Positions 23,885 to 33,137 of a DNA stretch of 33,756 nucleotides are shown here, piece after piece (the first letter of the stretch is position 1; every line of letters begins with the position of its first letter). Made by a program: the position numbers and the translations under genes. Below the pieces are notes generated by a model. It saw nothing but the letters and a program-made list of their open reading frames with translations, was not told the origin of the DNA and ran no database searches. The stretch comes from Prevotella sp. (GTDB lineage: Bacteria; Bacteroidota; Bacteroidia; Bacteroidales; Bacteroidaceae): positions 1 to 33,756 of the forward strand of contig JAIKWS010000062.1 of the NCBI GenBank assembly GCA_024684515.1, in the 5' to 3' direction.

Positions 23885-23918
23885 TTTGTGGCGTATTCTC
23901 AGTTTTTTTGTATTTTTG
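23885..23918 (+). promoter_or_regulatory. Promoter of ferritin
   Basis: TTTG (23885-23888), a 22-base spacer (slightly long) and TATTTTTG (23911-23918). Confidence 0.55.
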
Positions 23919-23962
23919 CATCCACAACCATTTTAACCATTAAAAGGAAAGGAAACGTAAAA

Positions 23963-24454
23963 ATGAAGATTTCAAAGAAAATGCAAGATGCTTTCAACGC
24001 ACAGATCACGGCAGAGCTCTATTCGTCAAACCTCTACCTGCAGATGGCTTTCTGGTTCCGCAAGGAAGGCTGGAAGGGATTTGCCAACTGGATGTTCGAC
24101 CACTCGAACGAGGAGAAGGAGCATGCCCTGAAGATGGCCGACTTCGTGCTGAACCGTGGTGGCGAGGCTGTCGTAGATGCCATTGAGGCTCCTGGGAAGG
24201 ATTTCCAGGATCCCAAGGACGTCTTCGAGCACACACTGAAGCATGAGGAGTGGGTGACAGAGAAGATCAACGAGCTGGCTGACGTTGCCGATGCCGAACA
24301 CGATCGTGCATCTGTCAACTTCGTCGACCAGTTTATCGACGAACAGGTAGAGGAGGAGAAGACCGTTCGCGACATCCTGAACCTGTTCCGCCATCGCGAC
24401 GGCCACACCGTAGCTACCATCGACGATATCGTGGGTGCTATTAAGGAGGAATAG
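23963..24454 (+). CDS. ftnA: Ferritin (bacterial non-heme)
   Basis: The start is the ATG at 23963, preceded by AAAGGAAAGGAAACG; a longer frame from 23888 begins before the promoter -7 box ends and is rejected. The 163-residue four-helix iron-storage subunit keeps the ferroxidase ligands: E18 (ITAELYSS), E51 and H54 (NEEKEHAL), a Glu pair near 95 (KHEEW), and acidic residues in DEQVEEEK (about 127-133). It assembles as a 24-mer that oxidises and stores iron. It is a single-gene unit with its own promoter and a terminator. Confidence 0.95.
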   Translation: MKISKKMQDAFNAQITAELYSSNLYLQMAFWFRKEGWKGFANWMFDHSNEEKEHALKMADFVLNRGGEAVVDAIEAPGKDFQDPKDVFEHTLKHEEWVTEKINELADVADAEHDRASVNFVDQFIDEQVEEEKTVRDILNLFRHRDGHTVATIDDIVGAIKEE

Positions 24455-24474
24455 GACACGATTGTCACACCAAG

Positions 24475-24508
24475 AAAAAAATGCAGTCATTCCCCGACTG
24501 CATTTTTT
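24475..24508. terminator. Bidirectional terminator between ferritin and ispF
   Basis: ATGCAGTC (24481-24488) pairs with GACTGCAT (24496-24503), with A-run before and T-run after, so it can act on both converging strands. Confidence 0.85.
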
Positions 24509-24633
24509 CTGTCCTATATGGAAAGAGCACTGGCACTAGTGTAAAGGATGGCCTATTCGTTCGGTTCTAGCGATTCGTGTTCAAAAAACCATCCGCCTAG
24601 ACGTTGCTTCTGAAAGATTCTCTCCGGCAATAA

Positions 24634-25185
24634 CTACACCAGATAGATGAGCACGGTGGCATAGGCACTGATACCCTCCTGGCGACCCGTGAAACCCAGT
24701 CGCTCGGTGGTGGTAGCCTTGATGGAAATCTGGTCAGGAAAACAGCCTATGACATCAGCCAGACACTGTTGCATAGCGGGGATATGGGGATTCATCTTTG
24801 GCTGTTCGGCACAGATGGTGGCATCGATATTGCCCAGACGATAGCCCTTGGTGGCTATCAGTTCGACGGTCTTACGGAGAATGATCTTGCTGTCGATGCC
24901 ATCGGTCTCGGCTGCGGTATCGGGGAAATGATAGCCTATGTCACGCATATTGGCAGCACCCAGCAGGGCATCGCAAATGGCATGAATGAGCACGTCGGCA
25001 TCGCTATGGCCCAGCAGGCCTTTTTCATAGGGAATCTGTATACCTCCCATCCACAGGGCTCTGTCGGCTACCAGACGATGGACATCGAAGCCGAAGCCAA
25101 CACGGAACTGGCACACAGGACGACTGGGCACTTCGCTGCTTCTGCCAGCCATTTGCGTGCCCGATGTTTCATTTTGGTCTTTCAT
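24634..25185 (-). CDS. ispF: 2-C-methyl-D-erythritol 2,4-cyclodiphosphate synthase
   Basis: IspF cyclises the CDP-methylerythritol phosphate in the MEP isoprenoid pathway. With the ATG at 25185 the protein has 183 residues. Metal ligands D34 and H36 (GFDVHRL) and H68 (LIHA) keep the spacing of the Escherichia coli enzyme; GHSDADVL and the C-terminal TTTERLGFTGR are also present. About 25 extra residues precede the usual N-terminus. An in-frame GTG at 25215 and ATG at 25152 are alternatives, the latter giving a more typical length. It follows porV closely (about 32 bases) on the same strand. Confidence 0.94.
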   Translation of the reverse strand: MKDQNETSGTQMAGRSSEVPSRPVCQFRVGFGFDVHRLVADRALWMGGIQIPYEKGLLGHSDADVLIHAICDALLGAANMRDIGYHFPDTAAETDGIDSKIILRKTVELIATKGYRLGNIDATICAEQPKMNPHIPAMQQCLADVIGCFPDQISIKATTTERLGFTGRQEGISAYATVLIYLV

Positions 25186-25217
25186 TGTTTTGGTCTTTCT
25201 TGTCAGCAATGTCACAA

Positions 25218-26426
25218 CTATTTTCTAAACAGGTCTTTGATACCATCCATGTCGAAGGCCAGCGTGAAACGCAAGGTCTGGTCGAGAGGATTGGTCTGGG
25301 CTGTGGAGATGACATAGCCCACATCGAGCGAGAAGACACTCATGCGGAAGCCTCCACCCACGGTGAAATACTTACGATTGCCCTTCGACTCCGACTCGTG
25401 GTGATAGCCGGCTCGTAGCGAGAACTGATCGTGGTAGACATATTCTGCACCCACACTCCACTGCACCTCTTCCAACTCTTCCTTGAAACCTCCAGGAGCA
25501 TCGCTGAAGCTGTCGAACATACCCTTGATGCTGCTGATGTCGCTATACTCACGACGTACACGATCCTGATAGTCGCTGTTCGACTCGTCAATACCCTGAC
25601 GGGGCACGGTAGGCACGAGCAATTTGTTTGCATCGGCAGCTATCGAGAAGCGGTTGTACTCGTCAACAGGAATCATCAACGAGGCACCCAGACGCAAGTT
25701 GGCTGGAATGAACTGACTCTCTTCATCGCCATAGAACGAGATCTTGCTACCCAGATTGGTAAGTGTAGCACCCAGTCCCAGCTGGCACTCACGCGAGCCC
25801 AGCATGACGTAGTTGTTGTAATAGAGAGCCAGGTCAGCAGCGAAAGCCGAAGCAGGCTTGGAATCCTCCGAGTAGTCGTAGCGCAAGTCGGAATAGATCC
25901 ATCGCAGGCCTACACCCATCGAGAACGTCTCACTCAGCATGCGCGAATAGGCCACGTCGAGCGACATCTCATAGGGGTTGACGGTCATCTCGCTGTCATC
26001 GGAGGTGTAGACCTCGCCAAGGGAGAAATAGCGCAGAGAGCCACTCAGTGCTCCGTAGTCGCCAATGCGATAATATCCAGCCACATAGGCCAGGTCGATA
26101 TCGTTGACCAACTGTCGGAGCCAGGGGGTATAGTTCAGTGCGATGCCGGCACGGCTGATGCAGAAGGGATACTTGGCCAGGTTCCAGAACTGCGAGTTGA
26201 CATCAGGATCGGTGGCTGCACCCACATCGCCCATACCTGCTGCACGGGCATCGGGTGCAATGGTCTGAGAGATGACGGCATGCTCCACGGGGTTGAAGGT
26301 CGTGGTCTTGTAGTCGTCGGCCAGCATCGTTGCGGGGAGCAGTGCCAGCATCCATGCGCAACCCCTCGCCAGCATGGTCAGCGAACGGGTTATCAGAATC
26401 GGTTTCAGCATTTCTCTTATCTTCAT
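25218..26426 (-). CDS. porV: Type IX secretion outer-membrane protein PorV
   Basis: This 402-residue protein has a signal peptide ending near TMLADD, followed by the PorV N-terminal pattern (IAPDARAAGMGDVGAATDPDVNSQFWNLAKYPF), then an outer-membrane beta-barrel with repeated aromatic strands to the end. PorV shuttles type IX cargo from the translocon to the PorU attachment complex at the cell surface. Adjacent to porU (42 bases), as in other Bacteroidetes. Confidence 0.93.
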   Translation of the reverse strand: MKIREMLKPILITRSLTMLARGCAWMLALLPATMLADDYKTTTFNPVEHAVISQTIAPDARAAGMGDVGAATDPDVNSQFWNLAKYPFCISRAGIALNYTPWLRQLVNDIDLAYVAGYYRIGDYGALSGSLRYFSLGEVYTSDDSEMTVNPYEMSLDVAYSRMLSETFSMGVGLRWIYSDLRYDYSEDSKPASAFAADLALYYNNYVMLGSRECQLGLGATLTNLGSKISFYGDEESQFIPANLRLGASLMIPVDEYNRFSIAADANKLLVPTVPRQGIDESNSDYQDRVRREYSDISSIKGMFDSFSDAPGGFKEELEEVQWSVGAEYVYHDQFSLRAGYHHESESKGNRKYFTVGGGFRMSVFSLDVGYVISTAQTNPLDQTLRFTLAFDMDGIKDLFRK

Positions 26427-26468
26427 AATTCTTGGTTGTTCTACTATTAATAAATGTGTATCCTTCTG

Positions 26469-29400
26469 CTATAAAATGATTATCTTCTGTGCCTTTGAGG
26501 CCTTGCTGCTGCCATCGGTGCTGATGAGCACACGATAGAGATAGACACCTGTGCGCAGCCGGCTACCACTACTGGTGGTGAGGTCCCAGTCGAGTGTATA
26601 GGTATTGTCGGTCGAGAGTCCTGTCTCGCTCTTCCGCCAGAGCAAACGACCAGAAGCATCGAAGACCTCCAGTTCGACATCCATCTGACTACCCGTACGG
26701 TCGTGGTTGATGACAAAGGTCGTATAGGTAGTAGCGGGATTGTGCGTGCACTCCACACTGAAGCAATTGGGCTCCAGGCCACGTACCACACGGAAGCGAA
26801 GCTCGGCAACGGAAGAGTTGTTGAGCACATCCCAGGCACGGAAAGTGAGCTTATGCTCTCCTTCTGCCAGCGTTGGCAGGGTATAGCCCACACTGCCCGA
26901 GCGATAGTCGCCAAAGTCGTAACGGAAATACTCGTTCAGATTGTATGTCATGGACAACTGTCCGTCTACCACCAGTTCGAGATCGTGGCCCAGGCTACTG
27001 CCAGCAGCATTGATACCGTCCTTATCCGTCAGCTGGGCATAGAAATAGGGAGTGGTATTGACCTCGTCGCCATTCTGGAAGTCGCTGGAGTTCAGATAGC
27101 AATAGATGCTTGGTCCGATGCCATCATTGCTGGCGTCGGAGCCACTGCCCATGACAAACGACTCGGTATGTCCATTTCCCATCCGCAGGCGGTCGTTGCT
27201 GACGGCATAGGCCATCATACGGCCTGTCTGGTCACTATAGCTGATATCCTTAGGCAGGACGAAACTCAACTGGAAACGTCCCTGTCGCACACTATCCTGC
27301 CCGTTGTAGATGGTAATCGGACGATCGGCAAAGCGGAACGGTGTGCTAGAGCCCGTATCATCGTTAAGACGGCATACGATGGTCTGCTCGATGTCTTTCA
27401 CCGTAAGTGACACCACCCCATTGAATGCAGCTCCTTCCACGTGTCCAGCCACCGTCACCTTCTGACCTGCAGCCAGTTTCACAGTGTCGGCAGTACTGAC
27501 AAGCTGCCCATTGATGCTGTCGATGACGATGTGCTCAGTGGGAATGGCTAACCGCAAGGCAGGGTCGCCCAATAGCGAGTAGTGAAGCTTGTTGATGACA
27601 TACGACTCGTGGGGAGTGACGGAAGGGTCGGTGGGCATGGCACGTACCTCATTCTTCGACAGGCGTACCGCATCGCCCAGCCTGTTGGGACGTCCTGTAG
27701 CATCGGTAGCCAGGGCATGCTTGATGAAGGCACAGTTCATATTCTTGTTGTCGCCAGTATAGACGGTTCGCGTAGTACCAAAAAAGGCGATGGCACCACC
27801 ACGAGTATTGAACATGGCTGTCTCACCGATATTCTCTTCCTGCGAGTCGTAAGGCATGATGTCGCACGATGCCGTCACCCAAAGGGGCAGACGCAACGAC
27901 GTCTGTTCGGCAAAGTCCTCGATTCTTACAACCTGTTCATGACTGAGGCAGTAGGTGACGCCATGCCCACAGTAGTCCATGATCAGGGCTCCCTGTTGCA
28001 TCTGCTGTTTGATGAGTCGCGAGGCATCCGGATAGCGATTGCCGGTAGAAGTGGTGACACGCTCGTAGGCATCCCAGTATATTTTCTTGATATTGAACGA
28101 CGGATTGGCCTCGCTGGCTACGGCAGCTGCAGCATCGGCCTCAGTCATATGGATATTGCCGTTGCCATCGTCGCCCATAAAGCAAAGGGTATTCTGCCAG
28201 TCACCGGCATTAGCATTCTCCACATACCCATAGATTTTGTCGACCAGTATCTTCGCCTCCTCTTCCGTACGTGCCGTCAGACGTCCCACCCCGACATCGG
28301 TCTTGTCCTTTTTCGTCAGATCGCCACCTTCGCCATCGTCGAGCAGGCAGAAATAGTCGTCACTGACATAGCTATTGGTGGTGCTATAAGAGTCCTCACT
28401 CTCATAGCAAAGCAGGAAGTCGTCGGGTGAGAATGTGCGCCAGTCGCTTGTGAGCATGCGGTTGTCCCAGGCACCATCGCCAAAGAGCAGCAGATAACGG
28501 GGCATGTCGGTCTCGGATGAGGCACGGTCGTAGAGCATCTTCAGATAGCGACGATAGGCATTGGCATCGGGGGTGCCACTGCTGTACTCATTGAACAGCT
28601 CGTCGGCAGGCACAATGCGTACACGAAGGGAATCAAGCTGCTCGTGCAACTGCTTCAGACGCTCGGCCTGCTGCAATAGTTTCTGCGAGGTGGGGATGAT
28701 GATAATCATGTCGGCAGCAGCATCGGCATGATGGTCCTGATTGGTGATGCGATAGACAAACTGTGGCACAGCAAAAGCATCGGTACTGAGGTTAGGAGCG
28801 GGAGCTGGCGATGGCATGGTCAGCGACAAATAGTCAAGACGCAGGTTACCTTCACCCGATGTCTGCCGGAGACGCACCGTATTCTGACTACGCAGATTGG
28901 TCAGTGGGAAATAAACTGTCTTACCAGCTGCCTTCGAGGTCTCGCCAAAAACAGAGGTGATATTGACGTTGCCTACCACAGAATCGTTCACCTCAACACC
29001 CACCATGCCCAGTCCGTCGTAACTCATCACGATGGTCAGTGTGCCACTGTCGGTGTGGGCAGGCAACACATAGGAAGCACTGCTGCTACTGGGGACTGGA
29101 GTCTTCTCAAATAGATTCCGTCCGCTATGATACCAGGCGAACTCATCGTTTTCGGAAAGGGAATGATAGTCGTTGGTCGTGGGATAGAATGCGGAAACAA
29201 AGGCTGTGCTGTCTACAAGCAATGGTTCGTCGGAGGTCTCAGTCAGGAAATAGTAGCCTGCCGTAGCATAAGGATTGCGGGTGCGAATCGTGGAAGTGGC
29301 ACTCTCCCACCCCACTGGTCCCACACCGTGGAACAGACGACGTCCACCCACCATACAGGTCGGCACTTCACTCAAGTCGTCTGTCTCTGCGAGATATTCG

Positions 29401-30014
29401 GCCGTGAGAACTTCTGGCTGTAAGGCACCGCCATAACCATAGATCTTCACCTTGGTGATATCGGAAAATCCTGCCTGACGCACAAGGGCCTCAGTCAACT
29501 GATAGACTCCCGTTTCTGGAATACTGATCTTTGCCCACTGACCAGAAGACAGAACAGAATGGGAGGCATAGCAGGAAACAGAATCCGTGGAACGTGTTGC
29601 CCTGGACAAGGAATGGCCCACACGGGCCTGGCTCTCCAACCGCAAACGGAAACTGACCAGTTTCTGATACTTACCGTCACGGAAAACCAAGGGTACCAGC
29701 GATATGTAGAGAGTTCCCCGACGACGACTGACACCGATATACTGCTCGACAACAGGCAACGAAGGCAGTGAGTCGGACGTAAGTTCATGATAGCGACGGA
29801 CATCATCCTCGCTCATGTCGATAAATTCGGGATATTCAATGCTGACGGTATAGACAGAGTCGGCATAGGCCGTACCCAAGGGAAACTCGTGATAATAGAT
29901 GGGCAATGCCTTGTCAATCCTGACATCAGGGGCGGTCAGGTTGACAAACTCCTGCGCAGACATTCTCAAAACGACGCACAGCAGCAGCGACAGTAGAAGC
30001 ACGATTTTTTTCAT
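26469..30014 (-). CDS. porU: Type IX secretion sortase PorU (gingipain-like C25 peptidase)
   Basis: This 1181-residue protein has a signal peptide (KKIVLLLSLLLCVVLRMSAQ). N-terminal beta-domains follow, then a C25 cysteine-protease-like domain from about 430 to 830. The catalytic pair is visible: H684 in MDYCGHGVTY and C717 in WVTASCDI, 33 residues apart as in gingipains. The C-terminal part (from about 1090, ECTHNPATTYTTFVIN to AQKIIIL) is a type IX sorting-type beta-domain. PorU cleaves the sorting domain of secreted cargo and attaches the protein to surface lipopolysaccharide. It is followed by porV. Obvious cargo with sorting domains was not seen in the window. Confidence 0.93.
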   Translation of the reverse strand: MKKIVLLLSLLLCVVLRMSAQEFVNLTAPDVRIDKALPIYYHEFPLGTAYADSVYTVSIEYPEFIDMSEDDVRRYHELTSDSLPSLPVVEQYIGVSRRRGTLYISLVPLVFRDGKYQKLVSFRLRLESQARVGHSLSRATRSTDSVSCYASHSVLSSGQWAKISIPETGVYQLTEALVRQAGFSDITKVKIYGYGGALQPEVLTAEYLAETDDLSEVPTCMVGGRRLFHGVGPVGWESATSTIRTRNPYATAGYYFLTETSDEPLLVDSTAFVSAFYPTTNDYHSLSENDEFAWYHSGRNLFEKTPVPSSSSASYVLPAHTDSGTLTIVMSYDGLGMVGVEVNDSVVGNVNITSVFGETSKAAGKTVYFPLTNLRSQNTVRLRQTSGEGNLRLDYLSLTMPSPAPAPNLSTDAFAVPQFVYRITNQDHHADAAADMIIIIPTSQKLLQQAERLKQLHEQLDSLRVRIVPADELFNEYSSGTPDANAYRRYLKMLYDRASSETDMPRYLLLFGDGAWDNRMLTSDWRTFSPDDFLLCYESEDSYSTTNSYVSDDYFCLLDDGEGGDLTKKDKTDVGVGRLTARTEEEAKILVDKIYGYVENANAGDWQNTLCFMGDDGNGNIHMTEADAAAAVASEANPSFNIKKIYWDAYERVTTSTGNRYPDASRLIKQQMQQGALIMDYCGHGVTYCLSHEQVVRIEDFAEQTSLRLPLWVTASCDIMPYDSQEENIGETAMFNTRGGAIAFFGTTRTVYTGDNKNMNCAFIKHALATDATGRPNRLGDAVRLSKNEVRAMPTDPSVTPHESYVINKLHYSLLGDPALRLAIPTEHIVIDSINGQLVSTADTVKLAAGQKVTVAGHVEGAAFNGVVSLTVKDIEQTIVCRLNDDTGSSTPFRFADRPITIYNGQDSVRQGRFQLSFVLPKDISYSDQTGRMMAYAVSNDRLRMGNGHTESFVMGSGSDASNDGIGPSIYCYLNSSDFQNGDEVNTTPYFYAQLTDKDGINAAGSSLGHDLELVVDGQLSMTYNLNEYFRYDFGDYRSGSVGYTLPTLAEGEHKLTFRAWDVLNNSSVAELRFRVVRGLEPNCFSVECTHNPATTYTTFVINHDRTGSQMDVELEVFDASGRLLWRKSETGLSTDNTYTLDWDLTTSSGSRLRTGVYLYRVLISTDGSSKASKAQKIIIL

Positions 30015-30054
30015 CGTCTTCTATATAACGCAGCAGCCCGTGCTTTTATTGCCA

Positions 30055-30672
30055 TCAGCGACAATAAAAGTCCAATACACACTGGTCTCCCAGATAGCCC
30101 TGTAGGTGATCGCCAATCTTAACAGGACCCACTCCTACCGGCGTTCCTGTGAACAGGAGGTCGCCCGTTTTCAGTGTGAAGAAACGTGAGAGATAGCTGA
30201 TGAGCTCGTCGATAGGGAAAAGCATATCGGTACTGTTGCCACGTTGTACCGTCTGTCCATTCAGGTCCAGATGGAAGTCCACTCCCCTCTCGATGGCGGT
30301 ATTGGGAATGGGCTGCCAGTCGCCTATCATTGCCGAGCCGTCGAAGCCCTTGCAGATGGTCCAAGGAAGGCCTGCCTGACGTGATTTCTGCTGCAGGTCA
30401 CGAGCTGTGAAGTCGATGCCCACAGTCACTGCATCGTAATAACGATGGGCAAAACGAACGGGAATACCCTTCCCCAGCCGGCTGATGCGTACCACGAGCT
30501 CTGCCTCGTAGTCGACACGTTCTGACCAGTCGGGAATAAAAAAGGGCTTGCCGTTTTTCAACAATGCAGAGTCGGCCTTCAGAAATATTACGGGTTCTTC
30601 AGGACGGTATGCCCGTCCGTCAAGCTCCTGGGTGTGCAGGAGATAGTTCATGCCTACGCCAAAAATCTTCAT
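30055..30672 (-). CDS. Fumarylacetoacetate hydrolase family protein
   Basis: The start at 30672 gives 205 residues beginning MKIFGVGMNY, which is the family N-terminus; longer upstream frames run through the 85-base repeats and are rejected. The metal-binding E-x-E is in DYEAELVVRI, with GIDFTARD and the C-terminal TGTPVGVGPVKIGD motif also present. Members hydrolyse or decarboxylate 2-oxo acids such as acylpyruvates, or isomerise; the substrate here is unknown. It is first in the minus-strand series with porU 40 bases downstream. The nearest -7 box (30681-30688) is so close that the transcript would have almost no leader. Confidence 0.9.
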   Translation of the reverse strand: MKIFGVGMNYLLHTQELDGRAYRPEEPVIFLKADSALLKNGKPFFIPDWSERVDYEAELVVRISRLGKGIPVRFAHRYYDAVTVGIDFTARDLQQKSRQAGLPWTICKGFDGSAMIGDWQPIPNTAIERGVDFHLDLNGQTVQRGNSTDMLFPIDELISYLSRFFTLKTGDLLFTGTPVGVGPVKIGDHLQGYLGDQCVLDFYCR

Positions 30673-30681
30673 AACAGTTGC

Positions 30682-30936
30682 AAAGGTACAAATAAGTGAG
30701 CGAAATGTAAAAGGAAAACGCATTTTTATTTTCATTTCCGAACGAAAGGACCTTCGACCGAAGGTCAAAGGTACAAATAAGTGAGCGAAATGTAAAAGGA
30801 AAATTCATTATTCTTTTCATTTCCGAACGAAAGGACCTTCGGCAGAATGCCAAAGGTACAAATAAGTGAGCGAAATGTAAAAGGAAAACGCATTTTTCTT
30901 TTCATTCCCGAACAAAAGGACCTTCGGCAGAATGCC
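30682..30936. repeat. Three tandem 85-base repeats with promoter-like boxes
   Basis: Copies occupy 30682-30766, 30767-30851 and 30852-30936, with a decayed start of a fourth. Each junction carries TACCTTTG on the minus strand (30681-30688, 30766-30773, 30851-30858; TACCATTG at 30936-30943) 20 bases after a T-rich element. Each copy ends in a small hairpin: GACCTTCG/CGAAGGTC in copy 1 and GGCA/TGCC in copies 2 and 3. Confidence 0.9.
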
Positions 30937-30986
30937 AATGGTACAAAAAAATCATATATAGTGAATGGCGTATTGTGATTTTTTCG

Positions 30987-30994
30987 TACCTTTG
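30987..30994 (+). promoter_or_regulatory. -7 box of tsaE
   Basis: TACCTTTG, 20 bases before the tsaE ATG. No clear -33 element. Confidence 0.45.
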
Positions 30995-31013
30995 TAGGCA
31001 AAAACTTAACGAA

Positions 31014-31421
31014 ATGGAAATCTGCATCAATGATATAAGCCAGATTAGCGAGGCTGCCCGTGAATTTATCAGCCAGATGGACGGGCATAACGTATTTGCA
31101 TTCTATGGTAAGATGGGGGCTGGCAAGACTACGTTCATCAAGGCCATTTGTGAGGAGCTAGGTGTGCAGGATGTCATCACCTCACCCACGTTCGCCATCG
31201 TAAACGAGTATACAGCAGGCTCCCAACCCATCTATCATTTCGATTTCTACCGCATCAAACGACTGGAAGAGGTCTACGATATGGGCTACGAGGACTATTT
31301 CTACAGTGGTGCACTATGCCTGATAGAATGGCCTGAGCTCATCGAGGAACTGTTGCCTGACGATGCCGTACGTGTTATCATTGAAGAACGGGAAGACGGT
31401 GGTCGTACAATCAGCATCTAA
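31014..31421 (+). CDS. tsaE: tRNA threonylcarbamoyladenosine biosynthesis ATPase TsaE
   Basis: The ATG at 31014 gives a 135-residue protein with Walker A GKMGAGKTT (32-40), SPTFAIVNEY, HFDFYRI and IEWPE, the full TsaE set. It energises the TsaB/TsaD complex that makes t6A on ANN-decoding tRNAs. An upstream in-frame ATG at 30975 precedes the promoter box and is rejected. It is followed after 15 bases by the metallopeptidase gene. Confidence 0.95.
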   Translation: MEICINDISQISEAAREFISQMDGHNVFAFYGKMGAGKTTFIKAICEELGVQDVITSPTFAIVNEYTAGSQPIYHFDFYRIKRLEEVYDMGYEDYFYSGALCLIEWPELIEELLPDDAVRVIIEEREDGGRTISI

Positions 31422-31436
31422 CGAATCTAAGCCAGC

Positions 31437-32000
31437 ATGATCATACAGATTACCTACCGGCGTACTAACAGACTCAGTATGCGCATCGTCAAAAACGGCG
31501 ATGTGCATGTTTCTGCCCCGATTGGCATGCCACGTGAAGAGGTGGAAAAGTTTATTGACGACCATCGTGACTGGATACAAACAGCAAGACTAAACACACT
31601 CGAACGTGAAAAGAAACGTTTAGAATTCTTCAATCAGCTGCCTTTGAGCACACCTCAGCAATGCGATGATGTGCTACGACGCATCAAGACACTCATCGAG
31701 CCAATGGTTGAGAAACACTCCAAAGTGATGGGTGTCAAGCCATCCATCGTATACTACAAAGCCACCATCTCACGCTGGGGCCAGTGCAATGTGAATGACA
31801 AGAGCATATACTTTTCCGTATATCTGCTCCTGCTGCCTGAATGGTGCATAGAGCACACGGTGGTTCATGAGCTGTGCCATCTGCTGGAACCAAGCCACAA
31901 TGCTCGGTTCCATGCTCTGATGGACCGCTATTTCCCCAGATGGCGTGAAGCACGGGCAGAGACACGTAGAATATGCACAACGGAAGACGATACAGAATAA
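31437..32000 (+). CDS. YgjP-like zinc metallopeptidase (DUF45, M48-type)
   Basis: This 187-residue cytosolic protein has zinc motif HELCH (144-148) with the third ligand H154 in EPSHNARF, and the family C-terminus HALMDRYFPRWREAR. Upstream SRWGQCN matches the conserved core. Physiological substrate unknown. Likely cotranscribed with tsaE. Confidence 0.9.
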   Translation: MIIQITYRRTNRLSMRIVKNGDVHVSAPIGMPREEVEKFIDDHRDWIQTARLNTLEREKKRLEFFNQLPLSTPQQCDDVLRRIKTLIEPMVEKHSKVMGVKPSIVYYKATISRWGQCNVNDKSIYFSVYLLLLPEWCIEHTVVHELCHLLEPSHNARFHALMDRYFPRWREARAETRRICTTEDDTE

Positions 32001-32098
32001 TACGCAAACAAGGATGTTCCCGACTACATTTCTTATTGTTGCAATAGTAGTCTCAGCAAATTAATAGCAATATAATGATATAATAGTTATACAATTGA

Positions 32099-32836
32099 AT
32101 GAAAGATAATACAAACACAATCAGACTATTTCCACAACGCTGGCAGGTGCTAAGTGGCAGTTGGCTAAAGATGATAGCAATTCTTTCCATGCTGATTGAC
32201 CATTTGGCTGGCTTTGTACTATGCTATGACAACAAATTCATAGAGCCGCTATTTACCATAGGCAGCAAACCGATAAATTGGTATATACTGATGAGGCTTT
32301 TTGGCAGACTAGCATTCCCCATCTTTGCGTTCTTACTAGTAGAAGGATTCCAGCATACTCACGACAAAATGAAATATGGCAGAAATCTGCTACTGTTTGC
32401 TCTGATTTCTGAAATACCCTGGGACCTGATTCACTACGGGCAATGCTATGGTCCCTCGCAAAATGTGATTTTCACACTGTTTTTTAGCTATTTGGCTTTA
32501 TGCAGCGTAGGACAATGGGAAAGCAAAAGACTGTCAACCACACGTATGGCTACATATATATTTGGACTCATCGCACTAAGCATCCTGCTACGCACAGACC
32601 ACGGATCCTATGGCGTTGGCTTTGTCTTACTACTATATTTCCTCCGCCAAAACCATATTTTCCAAGCAGCTGCCGGCTGTTGTTATCTAGGGTCTCGCTG
32701 GTTAGCAGGATTGGCCTTCATACCAATAAACCTATACAATGGGCAAAGAGGGTTTATTCAAGGCACATTGGGCAAATACCTGTTCTATATCTTTTATCCA
32801 CTGCACTTGCTCGTTCTCTATCTTATCAGGATTTGA
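32099..32836 (+). CDS. TraX-family membrane protein
   Basis: This 245-residue protein has about seven to eight membrane segments and the family signature LKMIAILSMLIDH, FPIFAFLLVEGF-HT and ALISEIPWDL. TraX acetylates F-pilin in plasmid systems, but chromosomal homologues occur widely, and their acyl acceptor is unknown. No conjugation genes are visible nearby. The preceding 98 bases are AT-rich without a clear consensus promoter. Confidence 0.88.
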   Translation: MKDNTNTIRLFPQRWQVLSGSWLKMIAILSMLIDHLAGFVLCYDNKFIEPLFTIGSKPINWYILMRLFGRLAFPIFAFLLVEGFQHTHDKMKYGRNLLLFALISEIPWDLIHYGQCYGPSQNVIFTLFFSYLALCSVGQWESKRLSTTRMATYIFGLIALSILLRTDHGSYGVGFVLLLYFLRQNHIFQAAAGCCYLGSRWLAGLAFIPINLYNGQRGFIQGTLGKYLFYIFYPLHLLVLYLIRI

Positions 32837-33137
32837 CTGCTGGCCATCCATCAGCTTGGACATCTACTTGGCTGTGAATGAACCATTCACCCATGACAAG
32901 GGGCACTTTTACCCTGCATTTCCATGATAGTCTTTTCCTCCATGCATGGTTTGACATTTAGATATACGGGGACAGATGATTCTCGATGACCGAACGGTGA
33001 AAGATTTTACTTCGAGCAAGAAGCTATCAACTGCAGGGAAAACACTAGTAAATAGGACATGAATTCGCTTAAGAATGTAGTAGCACATTCTCCTTTTGTA
33101 TACTTTTTTCCTATTCCAAAAAAAATTCTTGAGTTAT
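32837..33137. other. Intergenic stretch with no supported gene
   Basis: It contains the hairpin GTGAATG-AAC-CATTCAC (32874-32890), which lacks a T-run. A 43-codon minus-strand frame (32826-32957) overlaps the traX stop and has no recognised relatives. Confidence 0.4.

Noticed and set aside
24026..24490. Minus-strand frames antisense to ferritin
   Set aside because: Ferritin on the plus strand has all ferroxidase residues, a promoter and a terminator; the antisense frames are shadows.
32099..32836. traX as evidence of a conjugative plasmid
   Set aside because: No other transfer genes are present, and TraX-family proteins are common on chromosomes.
32826..32957. 43-codon minus-strand frame after traX
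   Set aside because: Overlaps the traX stop, short, not recognised, no promoter.
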